Below are positions 18,274 through 27,342 of a stretch of 64,000 nt of DNA, piece after piece; the first letter of the stretch is position 1; each line of letters starts with the position of its first letter. Origin of the DNA: Mycolicibacterium cosmeticum. GTDB taxonomy: Bacteria > Actinomycetota > Actinomycetes > Mycobacteriales > Mycobacteriaceae. The stretch spans positions 372,001 to 436,000 of the forward strand of contig NZ_CCBB010000002.1 in assembly GCF_000613185.1 (NCBI RefSeq). The letters run 5' to 3'. The position numbers and the translations under genes were made by a program. Under the pieces are notes generated by a model. That model did no database searches. It had not been told where the DNA came from and saw only the letters and a program-made list of their open reading frames with translations.

Positions 18274-20742
18274 TCATCGCACCGGAACCTGGGGGAGTGG
18301 TAACAACGGCAGCGCCGACCGGAACTGCCCCTCGCTCACCGGATCCCGGCCATCCAGCCACGGATCGCGGTACGCGTCAATGGATTTCTGCATCCGCGCA
18401 TCCAGCCCCTCGGCCCAGCCGTGTGCGTCGTCGACCACCACCGCACGGATGTGGTCGATCCCCACCCGCGGCACCCAGGCGTACGTGCGCTCCAGCCAGT
18501 TGGCGTTCTCCCGGTAGTACTGCAGGAACCGTCCGGCCAACGTCATCACGGTATCGGCAGAGTCGACGACGGTGAGCAGATCCCCCTTGCGGATATGGGC
18601 GCCCGCCGCCCCGCCGACGTAGATCTCCCACCGGCCGCCGTCGACTGCCACCACGCCGAGGTCCTTGCACAGCGCCTCGGCGCAGTTGCGCGGACACCCC
18701 GTCACCGCCAGCTTCATCTTCGCCGGACTGGCCAGCCCCTGATAACGCTCCTCCAGTGCGATGCCCAGGGCGGTCGAGTCGCCGAGGCCATAACGGCAGA
18801 AGTCGCTCCCCACACAGGTTTTCACGGTGCGGAAACTCTTGCCGTAGGCATAGCCCGACGGCATGTCCAGGTCGGCCCACACCGCGGGCAGATCCTCCTT
18901 GCGTACGCCCAACAGATCGATGCGCTGCCCTCCGGTGCATTTGATCATCGGGATCGCATACTTGTCCGCCACATCGGCGATCTTGCGCAACTGGTCGGAG
19001 CTGGTCACCCCGCCCTTCATCTGCGGCACCACCGAAAAGGTGCCGTCCCGCTGGATGTTGGCGTGCACCCGGTCGTTGATGTAGCGGGCATCCCGTTCGT
19101 CGACGAACTCGTCGGCCCACATCATCTCCAGCAGCGACGCCAGCGCCATCTTGGACCCCGCGTCGACGCGCCCGTCCGGCGCCAGCGCCGCGAACACCGA
19201 TGACACCGAATGCAGCCGCAACTCCCGGATCAACGCCATCAGCGACGGCTTGTCGTACGGCACCCCCGGCACGTACCAGGACGCCGACGGATCCTCGGTG
19301 ACCGCCCCGCCGGCCGCCCACTCGACGACCTGCCCGACAAGCTCCTTGCACGAGCCGCAGCCCTTACCGGCCTTGGTCTTGGCCATCACGCCCGACACCG
19401 TGGTCTCACCGGACTGCACGCACGCCACCAGGGCACCCTTGGACACCCCGTTGCAGTTACACACCTGAGCATCGTCGGACAACTCCGAAACGCCAACGGC
19501 CACCTCGGGTGTGCCGATGTCGAACATCAGCGAGACACGCTCGTCGGGCAGCGGCAACCCACTGTCGAAGGCCTGCGTCAGGAACGACACCTTGGACACA
19601 TCGCCGACCAGGGTGGCGCCCACCAGCTTGCCGTCACGGATGACGATGGTCTTGTACACGCCGTGCCGCGGTTCGGAGTACTGCACGAACTCGTCGTCCG
19701 GCAACTCCGGCGCCTTGATGCCCATCGACGCCACGTCGACACCGGCCACCTTGAGTTTGGTCGCGGTGCGCGAACCCCGGTAGGCCGCGGTGGTATCGGT
19801 GCCGGTGAGATGGTCGGCCAGCACGGCGGCCTGCTCCCACAGCGGTGCCACCAAGCCGTACACCTGACCGCGGTGCTGGGCACACTCGCCGACGACGTAG
19901 ACCCGATCGTCATCGACGGAGCGCATGTGGTCGTCGACGACGATGGCCCGCTCCACCGTGAGCCCCGCCCGTTGCGCCAGAACGACATTGGGCCGGATGC
20001 CGGCGGCGATGACCAGCATGTCGCAGTCCACGGTGCTGCCGTCGGAGAACACGATCCCGGTCAGCTTGCCGTCCTCGCCGACCAGCACCTCGGTGGTGCG
20101 CTTGTCGGTGTGCACGGTGATGCCGATGCCCTCGACGGACCGGCGCAGGATGGCCCCGGCCGCGTCGTCGAGTTGCGCGTTCATCAGGGTGGGACCGGCA
20201 TGCACCACATCGACCGTCAGTCCGCGGTTCTGCAGGCCCCGTGCGGCTTCCAGGCCGAGCAGCCCGCCACCGATCACCACGGCCTTGGTCCGGTTGGCCG
20301 CCTCGGAGATCATTCCCATGCAATCGTCGAGGGTGCGGAAGCCGAACACACCGTCGGTCAGCGTCTTGTCATCGGCCCACAGCCCCGTCATCGGGGGGAA
20401 GAACGAGCGGCTGCCGGTGGCCAGGATCAATGCGTCGTAACGCATGGTGGTGCCGTCGTCGGCGTGCACCAGCCGGGCGTAGGTGTCCAACCGCACGATG
20501 CGCACCCCGGCCCGCAGATCGATCGCGTTGTCGGCGTACCAATCCAGCGCGTTGAGATAGATCTCGGCCGAATCATCGCTGCCCGCAAGCACATTGGACA
20601 GCAGGATCCTGTTGTAGTTGCCGTAGGGCTCGTCACCGAACACGGTGATGTCGAACAAGTCGGCCCCGCCGCGGGCCAGGATCTCCTCGATCGCCCGGAC
20701 ACCGGCCATGCCGTTACCGACGACGACAAGTCGGCGCTTCAC
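18274..20742 (-). CDS. nirB: Nitrite reductase (NAD(P)H) large subunit
   Basis: 822 residues. Order of domains: FAD/NAD(P)H oxidoreductase (VVVGNGMAGVRAIEEIL at the start; second nucleotide site VVIGGGLLGLEAARG near 157), BFD-like [2Fe-2S] domain (CNCNGVS near 425 and CGSCKEL near 461), then the sulfite/nitrite reductase core with siroheme-[4Fe-4S] cysteines CVGSDFC (about 641) and TGCPRNCAEA (about 680). Catalyses the six-electron reduction of nitrite to ammonium. GTG start overlaps the stop of the upstream small gene by four bases. Confidence 0.96.
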   Translation of the reverse strand: MKRRLVVVGNGMAGVRAIEEILARGGADLFDITVFGDEPYGNYNRILLSNVLAGSDDSAEIYLNALDWYADNAIDLRAGVRIVRLDTYARLVHADDGTTMRYDALILATGSRSFFPPMTGLWADDKTLTDGVFGFRTLDDCMGMISEAANRTKAVVIGGGLLGLEAARGLQNRGLTVDVVHAGPTLMNAQLDDAAGAILRRSVEGIGITVHTDKRTTEVLVGEDGKLTGIVFSDGSTVDCDMLVIAAGIRPNVVLAQRAGLTVERAIVVDDHMRSVDDDRVYVVGECAQHRGQVYGLVAPLWEQAAVLADHLTGTDTTAAYRGSRTATKLKVAGVDVASMGIKAPELPDDEFVQYSEPRHGVYKTIVIRDGKLVGATLVGDVSKVSFLTQAFDSGLPLPDERVSLMFDIGTPEVAVGVSELSDDAQVCNCNGVSKGALVACVQSGETTVSGVMAKTKAGKGCGSCKELVGQVVEWAAGGAVTEDPSASWYVPGVPYDKPSLMALIRELRLHSVSSVFAALAPDGRVDAGSKMALASLLEMMWADEFVDERDARYINDRVHANIQRDGTFSVVPQMKGGVTSSDQLRKIADVADKYAIPMIKCTGGQRIDLLGVRKEDLPAVWADLDMPSGYAYGKSFRTVKTCVGSDFCRYGLGDSTALGIALEERYQGLASPAKMKLAVTGCPRNCAEALCKDLGVVAVDGGRWEIYVGGAAGAHIRKGDLLTVVDSADTVMTLAGRFLQYYRENANWLERTYAWVPRVGIDHIRAVVVDDAHGWAEGLDARMQKSIDAYRDPWLDGRDPVSEGQFRSALPLLPLPQVPVR

Positions 20743-21095
20743 GGAATCTCCACCAGGCCGAGATCGACGACGACGGTGCCGGACACCCCGGCCGGCGCCG
20801 CGACGCGGAGTTCCAGCACCGTGTCACCGAGCAGATCCTCGACCACCCGAAGCGCAACATGGGTGGCTCCCTTGGCGCCGATGGGGAAGAAGCGCATCGG
20901 GACGCCGTCGCGGAACAACACCACGGCGATCAGCTCGTCGGTCGAATTACCGCCCCGGAAATACACCGGCTGGGTGACCGCACCCGCCGACACGACATAA
21001 CTCAGAGACGGGTCGAGAAGTACCGGTTTGTCCAGACCGGCGCCTTCGAATGCGAAGGCGCCCTGCAAGAAACGTGGTGCACTGCCATCGCTCAT
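20739..21095 (-). CDS. Conserved-looking small protein, first gene of the nirBD operon
   Basis: 118 residues, no signal peptide or membrane helix, beta-rich: alternating hydrophobic segments such as YVVSAGAVTQPVYFRGGN, LIAVVLFRDG and TVLELRVAAPAGVSGTVVVDLG. I do not recognise the family. It is translationally coupled to nirB (GTGA overlap), so a role tied to nitrite reduction, for instance cofactor loading, a stabilising subunit or regulation, is the simplest inference. ATG at 21095 is the only reasonable start. Confidence 0.7.
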   Translation of the reverse strand: MSDGSAPRFLQGAFAFEGAGLDKPVLLDPSLSYVVSAGAVTQPVYFRGGNSTDELIAVVLFRDGVPMRFFPIGAKGATHVALRVVEDLLGDTVLELRVAAPAGVSGTVVVDLGLVEIP

Positions 21096-21120
21096 GCTTC
21101 AGCGAAGCTAGGGCCCGATT

Positions 21121-21217
21121 GTTTCGTAATCGTTTCCCCGGTGCAACGCCGATGAATACCGTTGCGCACGAGGGGTGCCCCTCGCCGTGTGAGTAGGTTT
21201 TGACAAACCCGACACGG
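21121..21217. promoter_or_regulatory. Divergent nir/narK control region with a GlnR-like box and dyads
   Basis: Three elements stand out between the divergent starts at 21095 and 21289. At 21121-21136, read on the minus strand, GAAAC-N6-GAAAC resembles the GlnR a/b-site arrangement (gTnAC-N6-GaAAC). At 21169-21184 is a perfect palindrome CGAGGGG-TG-CCCCTCG. At 21185-21217 lies a nested dyad with outer CCGTGT/ACACGG and inner GGTTT/AAACC around a TTGACA (21200-21205) that could be a -35 for narK. Nitrogen control by GlnR (and possibly NnaR) is known for mycobacterial nitrate genes; binding here is inferred. Confidence 0.4.
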
Positions 21218-21288
21218 TGGTGCAATCGGTGCGGAATGGCGCGGGCCTAGTTTTCTGAACAACCGATCCACACCTGGGAGGGACCCCC

Positions 21289-22704
21289 GTGACCATTCTG
21301 ACCCGCGACCGTGACATCGAGCACTGGGACGCCGAGGACGTCGAGGCCTGGGAAGCCGGCGGAAAAAAGATTGCGAACCGCAACCTGATCTGGTCGGTCT
21401 TCGCCGAGCACGTCGGCTTCTCGGTGTGGTCCATCTGGTCGGTGATGGTGCTGTTCATGCCGCAGAACGTGTACCACATCGACGCCGCAGGAAAGTTCTA
21501 TCTGGTGGCCGTTCCGACGTTGGTCGGCGCCTTCATGCGGATCCCCTACACCGTCGCCCCGGCGCGTTTCGGCGGGCGCAACTGGACGATCGTCAGCGCA
21601 CTGCTGCTGCTCATCCCGACGCTGCTCACCTGGTGGGCGATGAAGAACCCGGGCACCACCTACACCCAGTTCCTGGTGATCGCCGCGTTCGCCGGATTGG
21701 GCGGCGGCAACTTCGCCTCGTCCATGACCAACATCAACGCCTTCTATCCGCAGCGGCTCAAGGGCTGGGCGCTGGGCCTGAACGCCGGTGGCGGCAACAT
21801 CGGCGTCCCCGTCATCCAACTGATCGGCCTGCTGGTGATCGCCAGCGTGAGCAACACCGCACCCGAGATCGTCTGTGCCATCTACCTTGTGTTGATCGGT
21901 TTGGCGGCCGTCGGTGCCGCGCTGTTCATGGACAATCTGCGCAACCAGAAGTCCAACATGGGCGCCATGATCGAGGCGATGCGGTACAAGCACTCTTGGG
22001 TGATGAGCTTCCTGTACATCGGCACCTTCGGTTCGTTCATCGGCTTCAGCTTCGCGTTCGGGCAGGTGCTGCAGATCAACTTCCTGGCCGGCGGTTCCAC
22101 CGCGGCGCAGGCCTCGCTGCACGCCGCGCAGATCTCGTTCCTGGGCCCGCTGCTGGGTTCCATCTCACGGCCGTTCGGCGGTAAGCTCGCCGACCGCATC
22201 GGAGGCGGCAAGATCACGCTCTACGTCTTCGTCGCGATGATGTTCGCGGCCGGGATCCTGGTGACCGCAGGCATGCTCGACGATGCACACAAGGGTGCGC
22301 CCACCGGTGGCCAGATGACCGCCTATGTCGTCGGCTTCATCCTGCTGTTCATCCTCTCCGGCCTGGGCAACGGTTCGACCTACAAGATGATCCCGTCCAT
22401 CTTCGAGGCCAAGGCGGCCGACCACGACGAGTGGAGCCGCGAGGAGAAGGCGTCCTGGTCGCGCCGGATGTCCGGCGCCCTGATCGGCTTCGCCGGTGCC
22501 GTCGGCGCCCTGGGTGGCGTGTTCATCAACATCGTGCTGCGGGCCTCGTACGTGAGCGACGCGAAGTCGGCGACCAACGCCTTCTGGGTGTTCCTCGGTT
22601 TCTACGTCGTGTGCGCGGTCGTCACGTGGTTTGTCTTCCTGCGCATCGCGCCGGTCAAGGACAAGGTGGCCGACTCCGTTCCGGAGTCCGTCGCAACGGC
22701 CTGA
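21289..22704 (+). CDS. narK: Nitrate/nitrite MFS transporter, NarK type
   Basis: 471 residues, about twelve membrane helices. NarK/NNP signatures are visible: RIPYTVAPARFGGRNW in the loop after TM2, GLGGGNFASSMTNINAFYPQRLKGWALGLNAGGGN (the glycine-rich nitrate signature), and a second signature GLGNGSTYKMIPSIF in the C-terminal half. It should import nitrate for the adjacent reductase, or export nitrite. GTG start with GGGAGGG ahead. Divergent from nirBD and 88 bases before the reductase gene. Confidence 0.93.
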   Translation: MTILTRDRDIEHWDAEDVEAWEAGGKKIANRNLIWSVFAEHVGFSVWSIWSVMVLFMPQNVYHIDAAGKFYLVAVPTLVGAFMRIPYTVAPARFGGRNWTIVSALLLLIPTLLTWWAMKNPGTTYTQFLVIAAFAGLGGGNFASSMTNINAFYPQRLKGWALGLNAGGGNIGVPVIQLIGLLVIASVSNTAPEIVCAIYLVLIGLAAVGAALFMDNLRNQKSNMGAMIEAMRYKHSWVMSFLYIGTFGSFIGFSFAFGQVLQINFLAGGSTAAQASLHAAQISFLGPLLGSISRPFGGKLADRIGGGKITLYVFVAMMFAAGILVTAGMLDDAHKGAPTGGQMTAYVVGFILLFILSGLGNGSTYKMIPSIFEAKAADHDEWSREEKASWSRRMSGALIGFAGAVGALGGVFINIVLRASYVSDAKSATNAFWVFLGFYVVCAVVTWFVFLRIAPVKDKVADSVPESVATA

Positions 22705-22714
22705 CCAGGAATAA

Positions 22715-22757
22715 CTCGGCCTCACAGGGCGCCAACCGCACTGTGAGGTCGAGTTTT
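22715..22757 (+). terminator. Strong intrinsic terminator or attenuator between narK and the nitrate reductase
   Basis: CTCGGCCTCACAG (22715-22727) pairs with CTGTGAGGTCGAG (22741-22753), 13 pairs including one G-T, loop of 13, directly followed by TTTT (22754-22757). It begins 11 bases after the narK stop and ends 35 bases before the reductase start. It probably lowers or conditions read-through from narK. Confidence 0.75.
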
Positions 22758-22792
22758 CCTCGCGCTAACGTCGCCTCAAAGGAACCGGAACA

Positions 22793-25700
22793 GTGGCAGA
22801 ACACGATGTCACCATGTCGGTGAAAACGCGGACCGCGTGCTCGTACTGCGGGGTCGGCTGTGGCATCGAGGTCACCACCAAGGCCGACCAGCTCAGCGGG
22901 TTGCCGGTGATCGCACAGATCAGCGGCGACAAGTTACACCCGACCAATTACGGCCGGTTGTGCACCAAGGGGGCCACCCACGCGGAGTTGATGGCCGCCA
23001 CCGACGGCAGGCTGTCCACCGCGCTGGTCCGCTCGGAGCGCGGCGCCGAACCGGTCTCCACCCCGGTCGACGAGGCCGTCGCCGAAGCGGGACGCCGGCT
23101 GCGCGCCATCGTCGACGAACACGGTCCCGACGCCGTCGCGCTGTACGTGTCCGGCCAGATGTCCATCGAGGCCCAGTACCTGGCGACCAAACTCGCCAAG
23201 GGGTATCTGCGCACCGTGCACATCGAATCGAACTCGCGGTTGTGCATGGCCAGCGCGGGGACCGGTTACAAGCAGTCCCTCGGCGCGGACGGTCCGCCCG
23301 GTTCGTACACCGATTTCGACCACGCCGACCTGTTCTTCGTCATCGGCGCCAACATGGCCGACTGCCATCCGATCCTGTTCCTGCGCATGGCCGACCGCAT
23401 CAAGGCCGGGGCCAAACTCATCGTCGTCGACCCCCGGCGCACCGCCACCGCGGACAAGGCCGACCTCTACCTGCCGATCAAGCCGGGTACGGATTTGGCC
23501 CTGCTCAACGGCTTGCTGCACCTGTTGGTCGAAAACGGCGATATCGACCGGGAATTCATCGCCCAGCACACGCAGGGCTGGGAGGCCATGCCGGCCTTCC
23601 TCGCCGACTACACTCCCGAGCGAGTCAGCACCATCACCGGCATCGCCGAAGGCGACATCCGCACCGCGGCAACGATGATCGCCGAGGCGGGCGACTGGAT
23701 GACCTGCTGGACCATGGGCCTGAACCAGAGCACCCACGGCACCTGGAACACCAACGCGATCTGCAATCTGCACCTGGCGACCGGCGCCATCTGCCGGCCC
23801 GGCAGTGGCCCGATGTCGCTGACCGGCCAGCCGAATGCCATGGGCGGACGCGAAATGGGTTACATGGGTCCGGGTTTGCCCGGTCAGCGGTCGGTGCTGT
23901 CGGCCGACGACCGCGCGTTCTGCGAGGACCAGTGGGGACTGGAACGCGGCACCATCCGCACCGACGTCGGGCCCGGGACGGTCGCGATGTTCGAGCAGGC
24001 GGCCGCGGGAGACATCAAGGCGTGCTGGATCATCTGCACCAATCCCGTCGCATCGGTGCCCAATCGCAAGACGGTGATCACCGGCCTGGAGGCATGCGAA
24101 CTCGTCATCACCCAGGACGCCTATCAGGACACCGCGACCAACCGGTATGCCGATATCGTCCTGCCGGCCACGTTGTGGGCCGAATCGGACGCGGTGATGA
24201 TCAACTCCGAACGCAACCTGACGCTGCTGCAACAGTCGGTGCCGCCCCTGGGTGAGGCGCGCCCGGACTGGGAACTGATCTGTGGGGTGGCCGAACACCT
24301 GGGCTTCGGCGACGATTTCGACTACAAGTCCAGCTCGGACATCTTCGACGAGATCCGCCGGTTCGCCAATCCGCGCACCGGGTACGACCTGCGCGGCGCC
24401 AGCTACGACCGGCTGCGCGAGACGCCACTGCAGTGGCCCTGCCCACCGGAGGATGCCGCGGACCGCCACCCCATCCGGTACCTCAACGACGGGGTGTCCC
24501 AGACGCTGTTCGTCGACGAGAACGGTCACCGGCCGCGGCTGGCGTTCGCGACACCGTCGCGCAAGGCGGTCTTCCTCGCCCGGCCGCACATGGACGCCGA
24601 GGAGCTGCCCGACGAGGACTACCCGATGGTGCTCAACACCGGACGGCTGCAGCATCAGTGGCACACCATGACCAAGACCGGGCGGGTGGCCAAGCTCAAC
24701 AAACTCAACGGTGCGCCGTTCGTCGAGATCCACCCCGAGGACGCCGCAGCGGCGGGCATCACCGGGCACTGCCAGGTGGAGCTGACCTCGCGGCGCGGGC
24801 GGGCGGTGCTGCCACCGGTCATCACCGACCGGGTGCAACCGGGCAACGTATGGGTGCCGTTCCACTGGAACGACGAGCACGGTGAGTACCTGACCGTGAA
24901 CGCGCTCACCAACGACGCAGTCGACGCCGACTCGCTGCAACCCGAATTGAAGGTCTGTGCGGTCGCGCTGCGGCCCGTTGCGCCGGCCCTGCCCACCGCG
25001 GCCGATCACCCGCTCGCCGAGGCGCTCGGATTGCAAGGTTTCACCATGGAACTGACCGACGAGGAAAAGGTCTACATCGCAGGCTTTCTGGCGGCCCTCG
25101 GCAACGGCCCGGAGGGTGTTCCGGTGCTTCCGGGCGCGGCGCCGGTCCGCCCTCAGACCCGGTTGTGGATCGACGGACTGCTGGCCGGTATGCATTCCCG
25201 GGCCGGGACATCCTCGGCGGTGCTGGAGCCGACCGCGCCCGGCCCATTGGTGCTGTGGGCGTCGCAGACCGGCACCGCGGAGGAATTCGCGGCCACGGTG
25301 GCCGGCCGGCTGGCCGGGGCACGCCTGGTGACGATGAACGACGTGACGCTCACCGAACTCGCCGCTGCCACCGAGATCGTCGTCGTGACAAGTACTTTCG
25401 GTGACGGCGGGCCACCGGACAACGGCGCCGACTTCTGGGAGCGGCTGGCCTCGGCCGCCGCCCCGACGCTGCCCGGCCTGCGGTATGCGGTGCTGGGGAT
25501 CGGCGACAGGTCCTACGACAACTTCTGCGGCCACGCCAAGGCGCTGGACGCCCGGCTGGCCGACCTCGGGGCGACCCGGCTGCTGGACCGGGTCGAGTGC
25601 GAGGCATATGACGACGAACCGATGAGCGCGTGGGCCGGTCAGGTCGCCGGGCTCGTCGGCGGCGCAGCCGACACCGGCAGTGCGGCTGTCCCGATCACGC

Positions 25701-26833
25701 CGTCCCCGAGTGCGCAGCCGCTGACCCGCAACGCGCCGCTGCTGGCGCCGCTGAGCCGCAACATCCGGCTCACGCCGGAGTCGGCGCAAAAAGAGGTGCG
25801 CCAGTTCGGCTTTGACATCTCCGAGCACGTCGCCGAACACGGGGCGAGCTATGCAGCAGGTGACTCGCTCGGCGTGTTCGTCACCAACTCCGACGATGCG
25901 GTGGCCACCTGGCTGGCCTGCACCGGGTTGACCGGCAACGAGATCATCGAGGTCGACGGTGCGGACACCGACCTGCGCAGCGCCCTGACATCGAGCTACG
26001 ACATCTGCCGGATCACGCCGAACCTGCTGCGCTTCATCGCCGACCACCGGCCCAAGGCCGCCAAACGGCTGCGCGGGCCCAGGGCCGAGCTGGACACCTG
26101 GCTGGACGGGCGCAACGCTCTCGACATCGTCGAGGAGTTCGGGGTGCGGGCTGCGCCGGAGGAGTGGCAGGACGCGCTGGTGCGGCTGACCCCGCGGCAG
26201 TACTCCATCAGCTCGAGCCCGCTGGTGAGTCCGACCGAAGTCCAACTGACGGTGTCGGTGGTGCGCTACCGCAGTGCCCGCGGGGCGTTGCGGCACGGGG
26301 TGGCCTCGACCTTCCTGGCCGACCGCGCGCACGCCGCGCCGGTGTTCATCCAGCGGTCACCAAACTTTCGGCCGCCCACCGAATCTCGGACGCCGATGAT
26401 CATGGTGGGGCCGGGCACCGGGATCGCGCCGTTCCGTGCCTTCCTGCAGGAACGGCGTGCGCTCGGTCACACCGGCCGCAACTGGCTGTTCTTCGGTGAC
26501 CAGCACCGCTCCGAAAACTTCTACTACCGCGATGATTTGGAGCACATGGTCGCCGACGGGCTGCTCAACCACCTGGACCTGGCGTTCTCCCGGGACCAGG
26601 CCAAGCGGGTCTACGTGCAGCACAAGATGCTCGACGCCGGCGCCGAACTGTGGCGGTGGCTGGAGGATGGCGCACATTTCTACGTGTGCGGTGATGCCAC
26701 TCACATGGCCAAGGATGTCGACGGCGCGCTGACCGCGATCATCCGCAGGCACGGCGGCCTGTCTGACGAGCAAGCACACGATTACAAGCGCGAACTGGTG
26801 GCCGAAAAACGTTACGTACGCGACGTCTACTGA
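22793..26833 (+). CDS. Assimilatory nitrate reductase fused to CysJ-like flavoprotein
   Basis: 1346 residues. N-terminal half is a molybdopterin nitrate reductase: [4Fe-4S] ligands Cys16, Cys19, Cys23 and Cys57 (ACSYCGVGCG, GRLCTKG), bis-MGD domains with MSLTGQPNAMGGREMGYM, and a C-terminal MGD-binding barrel (LNTGRLQHQWHTMTKTGR). From about residue 815 a flavodoxin domain follows (WASQTGTAEEF), then the FAD domain (RQYSISSSP, about 1135) and NADPH site (MVGPGTGIAPFRAFLQ, about 1204; YVCGDATHMAKDV) ending in YVRDVY. The protein should pass electrons from NADPH to nitrate within one chain. GTG at 22793 follows a GGAA; an ATG at 22814 is the alternative. Confidence 0.93.
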   Translation: MAEHDVTMSVKTRTACSYCGVGCGIEVTTKADQLSGLPVIAQISGDKLHPTNYGRLCTKGATHAELMAATDGRLSTALVRSERGAEPVSTPVDEAVAEAGRRLRAIVDEHGPDAVALYVSGQMSIEAQYLATKLAKGYLRTVHIESNSRLCMASAGTGYKQSLGADGPPGSYTDFDHADLFFVIGANMADCHPILFLRMADRIKAGAKLIVVDPRRTATADKADLYLPIKPGTDLALLNGLLHLLVENGDIDREFIAQHTQGWEAMPAFLADYTPERVSTITGIAEGDIRTAATMIAEAGDWMTCWTMGLNQSTHGTWNTNAICNLHLATGAICRPGSGPMSLTGQPNAMGGREMGYMGPGLPGQRSVLSADDRAFCEDQWGLERGTIRTDVGPGTVAMFEQAAAGDIKACWIICTNPVASVPNRKTVITGLEACELVITQDAYQDTATNRYADIVLPATLWAESDAVMINSERNLTLLQQSVPPLGEARPDWELICGVAEHLGFGDDFDYKSSSDIFDEIRRFANPRTGYDLRGASYDRLRETPLQWPCPPEDAADRHPIRYLNDGVSQTLFVDENGHRPRLAFATPSRKAVFLARPHMDAEELPDEDYPMVLNTGRLQHQWHTMTKTGRVAKLNKLNGAPFVEIHPEDAAAAGITGHCQVELTSRRGRAVLPPVITDRVQPGNVWVPFHWNDEHGEYLTVNALTNDAVDADSLQPELKVCAVALRPVAPALPTAADHPLAEALGLQGFTMELTDEEKVYIAGFLAALGNGPEGVPVLPGAAPVRPQTRLWIDGLLAGMHSRAGTSSAVLEPTAPGPLVLWASQTGTAEEFAATVAGRLAGARLVTMNDVTLTELAAATEIVVVTSTFGDGGPPDNGADFWERLASAAAPTLPGLRYAVLGIGDRSYDNFCGHAKALDARLADLGATRLLDRVECEAYDDEPMSAWAGQVAGLVGGAADTGSAAVPITPSPSAQPLTRNAPLLAPLSRNIRLTPESAQKEVRQFGFDISEHVAEHGASYAAGDSLGVFVTNSDDAVATWLACTGLTGNEIIEVDGADTDLRSALTSSYDICRITPNLLRFIADHRPKAAKRLRGPRAELDTWLDGRNALDIVEEFGVRAAPEEWQDALVRLTPRQYSISSSPLVSPTEVQLTVSVVRYRSARGALRHGVASTFLADRAHAAPVFIQRSPNFRPPTESRTPMIMVGPGTGIAPFRAFLQERRALGHTGRNWLFFGDQHRSENFYYRDDLEHMVADGLLNHLDLAFSRDQAKRVYVQHKMLDAGAELWRWLEDGAHFYVCGDATHMAKDVDGALTAIIRRHGGLSDEQAHDYKRELVAEKRYVRDVY

Positions 26834-26935
26834 GCGGCACCTGCAGAATAAATCGCTCGCCCTGATTGTTACTACGACGTAACACTGAGCTATGCCCGGA
26901 CCGCGAGGGCGGATCGGGGAAGGGGAGAGATACCG

Positions 26936-27136
26936 ATGAGTTGGCAACGAGGCGACGTCGTCACCGCCTGCCGGCAGATCGAAGAGATGGATGTTCCGGC
27001 AGTGCCCGAAGGGACCGAAGGCACCGTCGAAAGCACGACGGTATTCGGCAGGCCCAAGCGAGTGTGCTTCACCGTGCGCACGATCTGGGGCAAGAAGCGG
27101 GCGTGCGTGAACGTGCACCGCGGGGACGTCGGCTGA
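26936..27136 (+). CDS. Small basic protein, function unknown
   Basis: 66 residues beginning MSWQRGDVVTACRQIEE, with a short beta-rich pattern (GTEGTVESTTVFGRPKRVCFTV) that could be an SH3-like barrel; two of its three Cys are in the second half. ATG preceded by GGGGAGAG at 26921-26928. No membrane segment or signal. It sits alone about 100 bases after the nitrate reductase gene and before two hairpins, so it may be co-transcribed with it or stand alone. Family not recognised. Confidence 0.6.
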   Translation: MSWQRGDVVTACRQIEEMDVPAVPEGTEGTVESTTVFGRPKRVCFTVRTIWGKKRACVNVHRGDVG

Positions 27137-27150
27137 CACCAGAAAACGAG

Positions 27151-27190
27151 AGAGGTACCTGATCGGCAATGGCGCCGGTCGGGTACCTCT
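27151..27190. repeat. Inverted repeat / stem-loop after the small gene
   Basis: AGAGGTACC (27151-27159) is exactly complementary to GGTACCTCT (27182-27190), with further partial pairing inside the 22-base loop. It follows the stop of the 66-residue gene by 14 bases. A second, shorter GC hairpin with a T-run lies 20 bases on. Possible first element of a tandem terminator. Confidence 0.55.
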
Positions 27191-27209
27191 GTCATATGAC
27201 GGGGAGAGA

Positions 27210-27233
27210 AAACGCCCGGGGCGTTCTTTTCTC
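27210..27233 (+). terminator. Intrinsic terminator
   Basis: AACGCCC (27211-27217) pairs with GGGCGTT (27219-27225) around a minimal loop, followed by CTTTTCTCTC. Flanking GAGAGAAAA and TTTTCTCTC extend the symmetry, so it may also act on transcripts from the minus strand. It separates the nitrate locus from the catabolic island. Confidence 0.65.
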
Positions 27234-27342
27234 TCGCCTCAGTCGGGTGTCCGAGGGGGGACTTGTCCGTCTACGACACGGGTCGTAGTCTGGCGATTGG
27301 GGCGCTGACCGCTTCGGTCAAGCATCGGCCCACGTTTTTCGC

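Noticed and set aside
22934..26332. A 1132-codon open frame on the minus strand opposite the nitrate reductase gene
   Set aside because: It is the high-GC antisense shadow of a gene with unmistakable motifs; the translation is Arg/Gly/His-rich without any domain.
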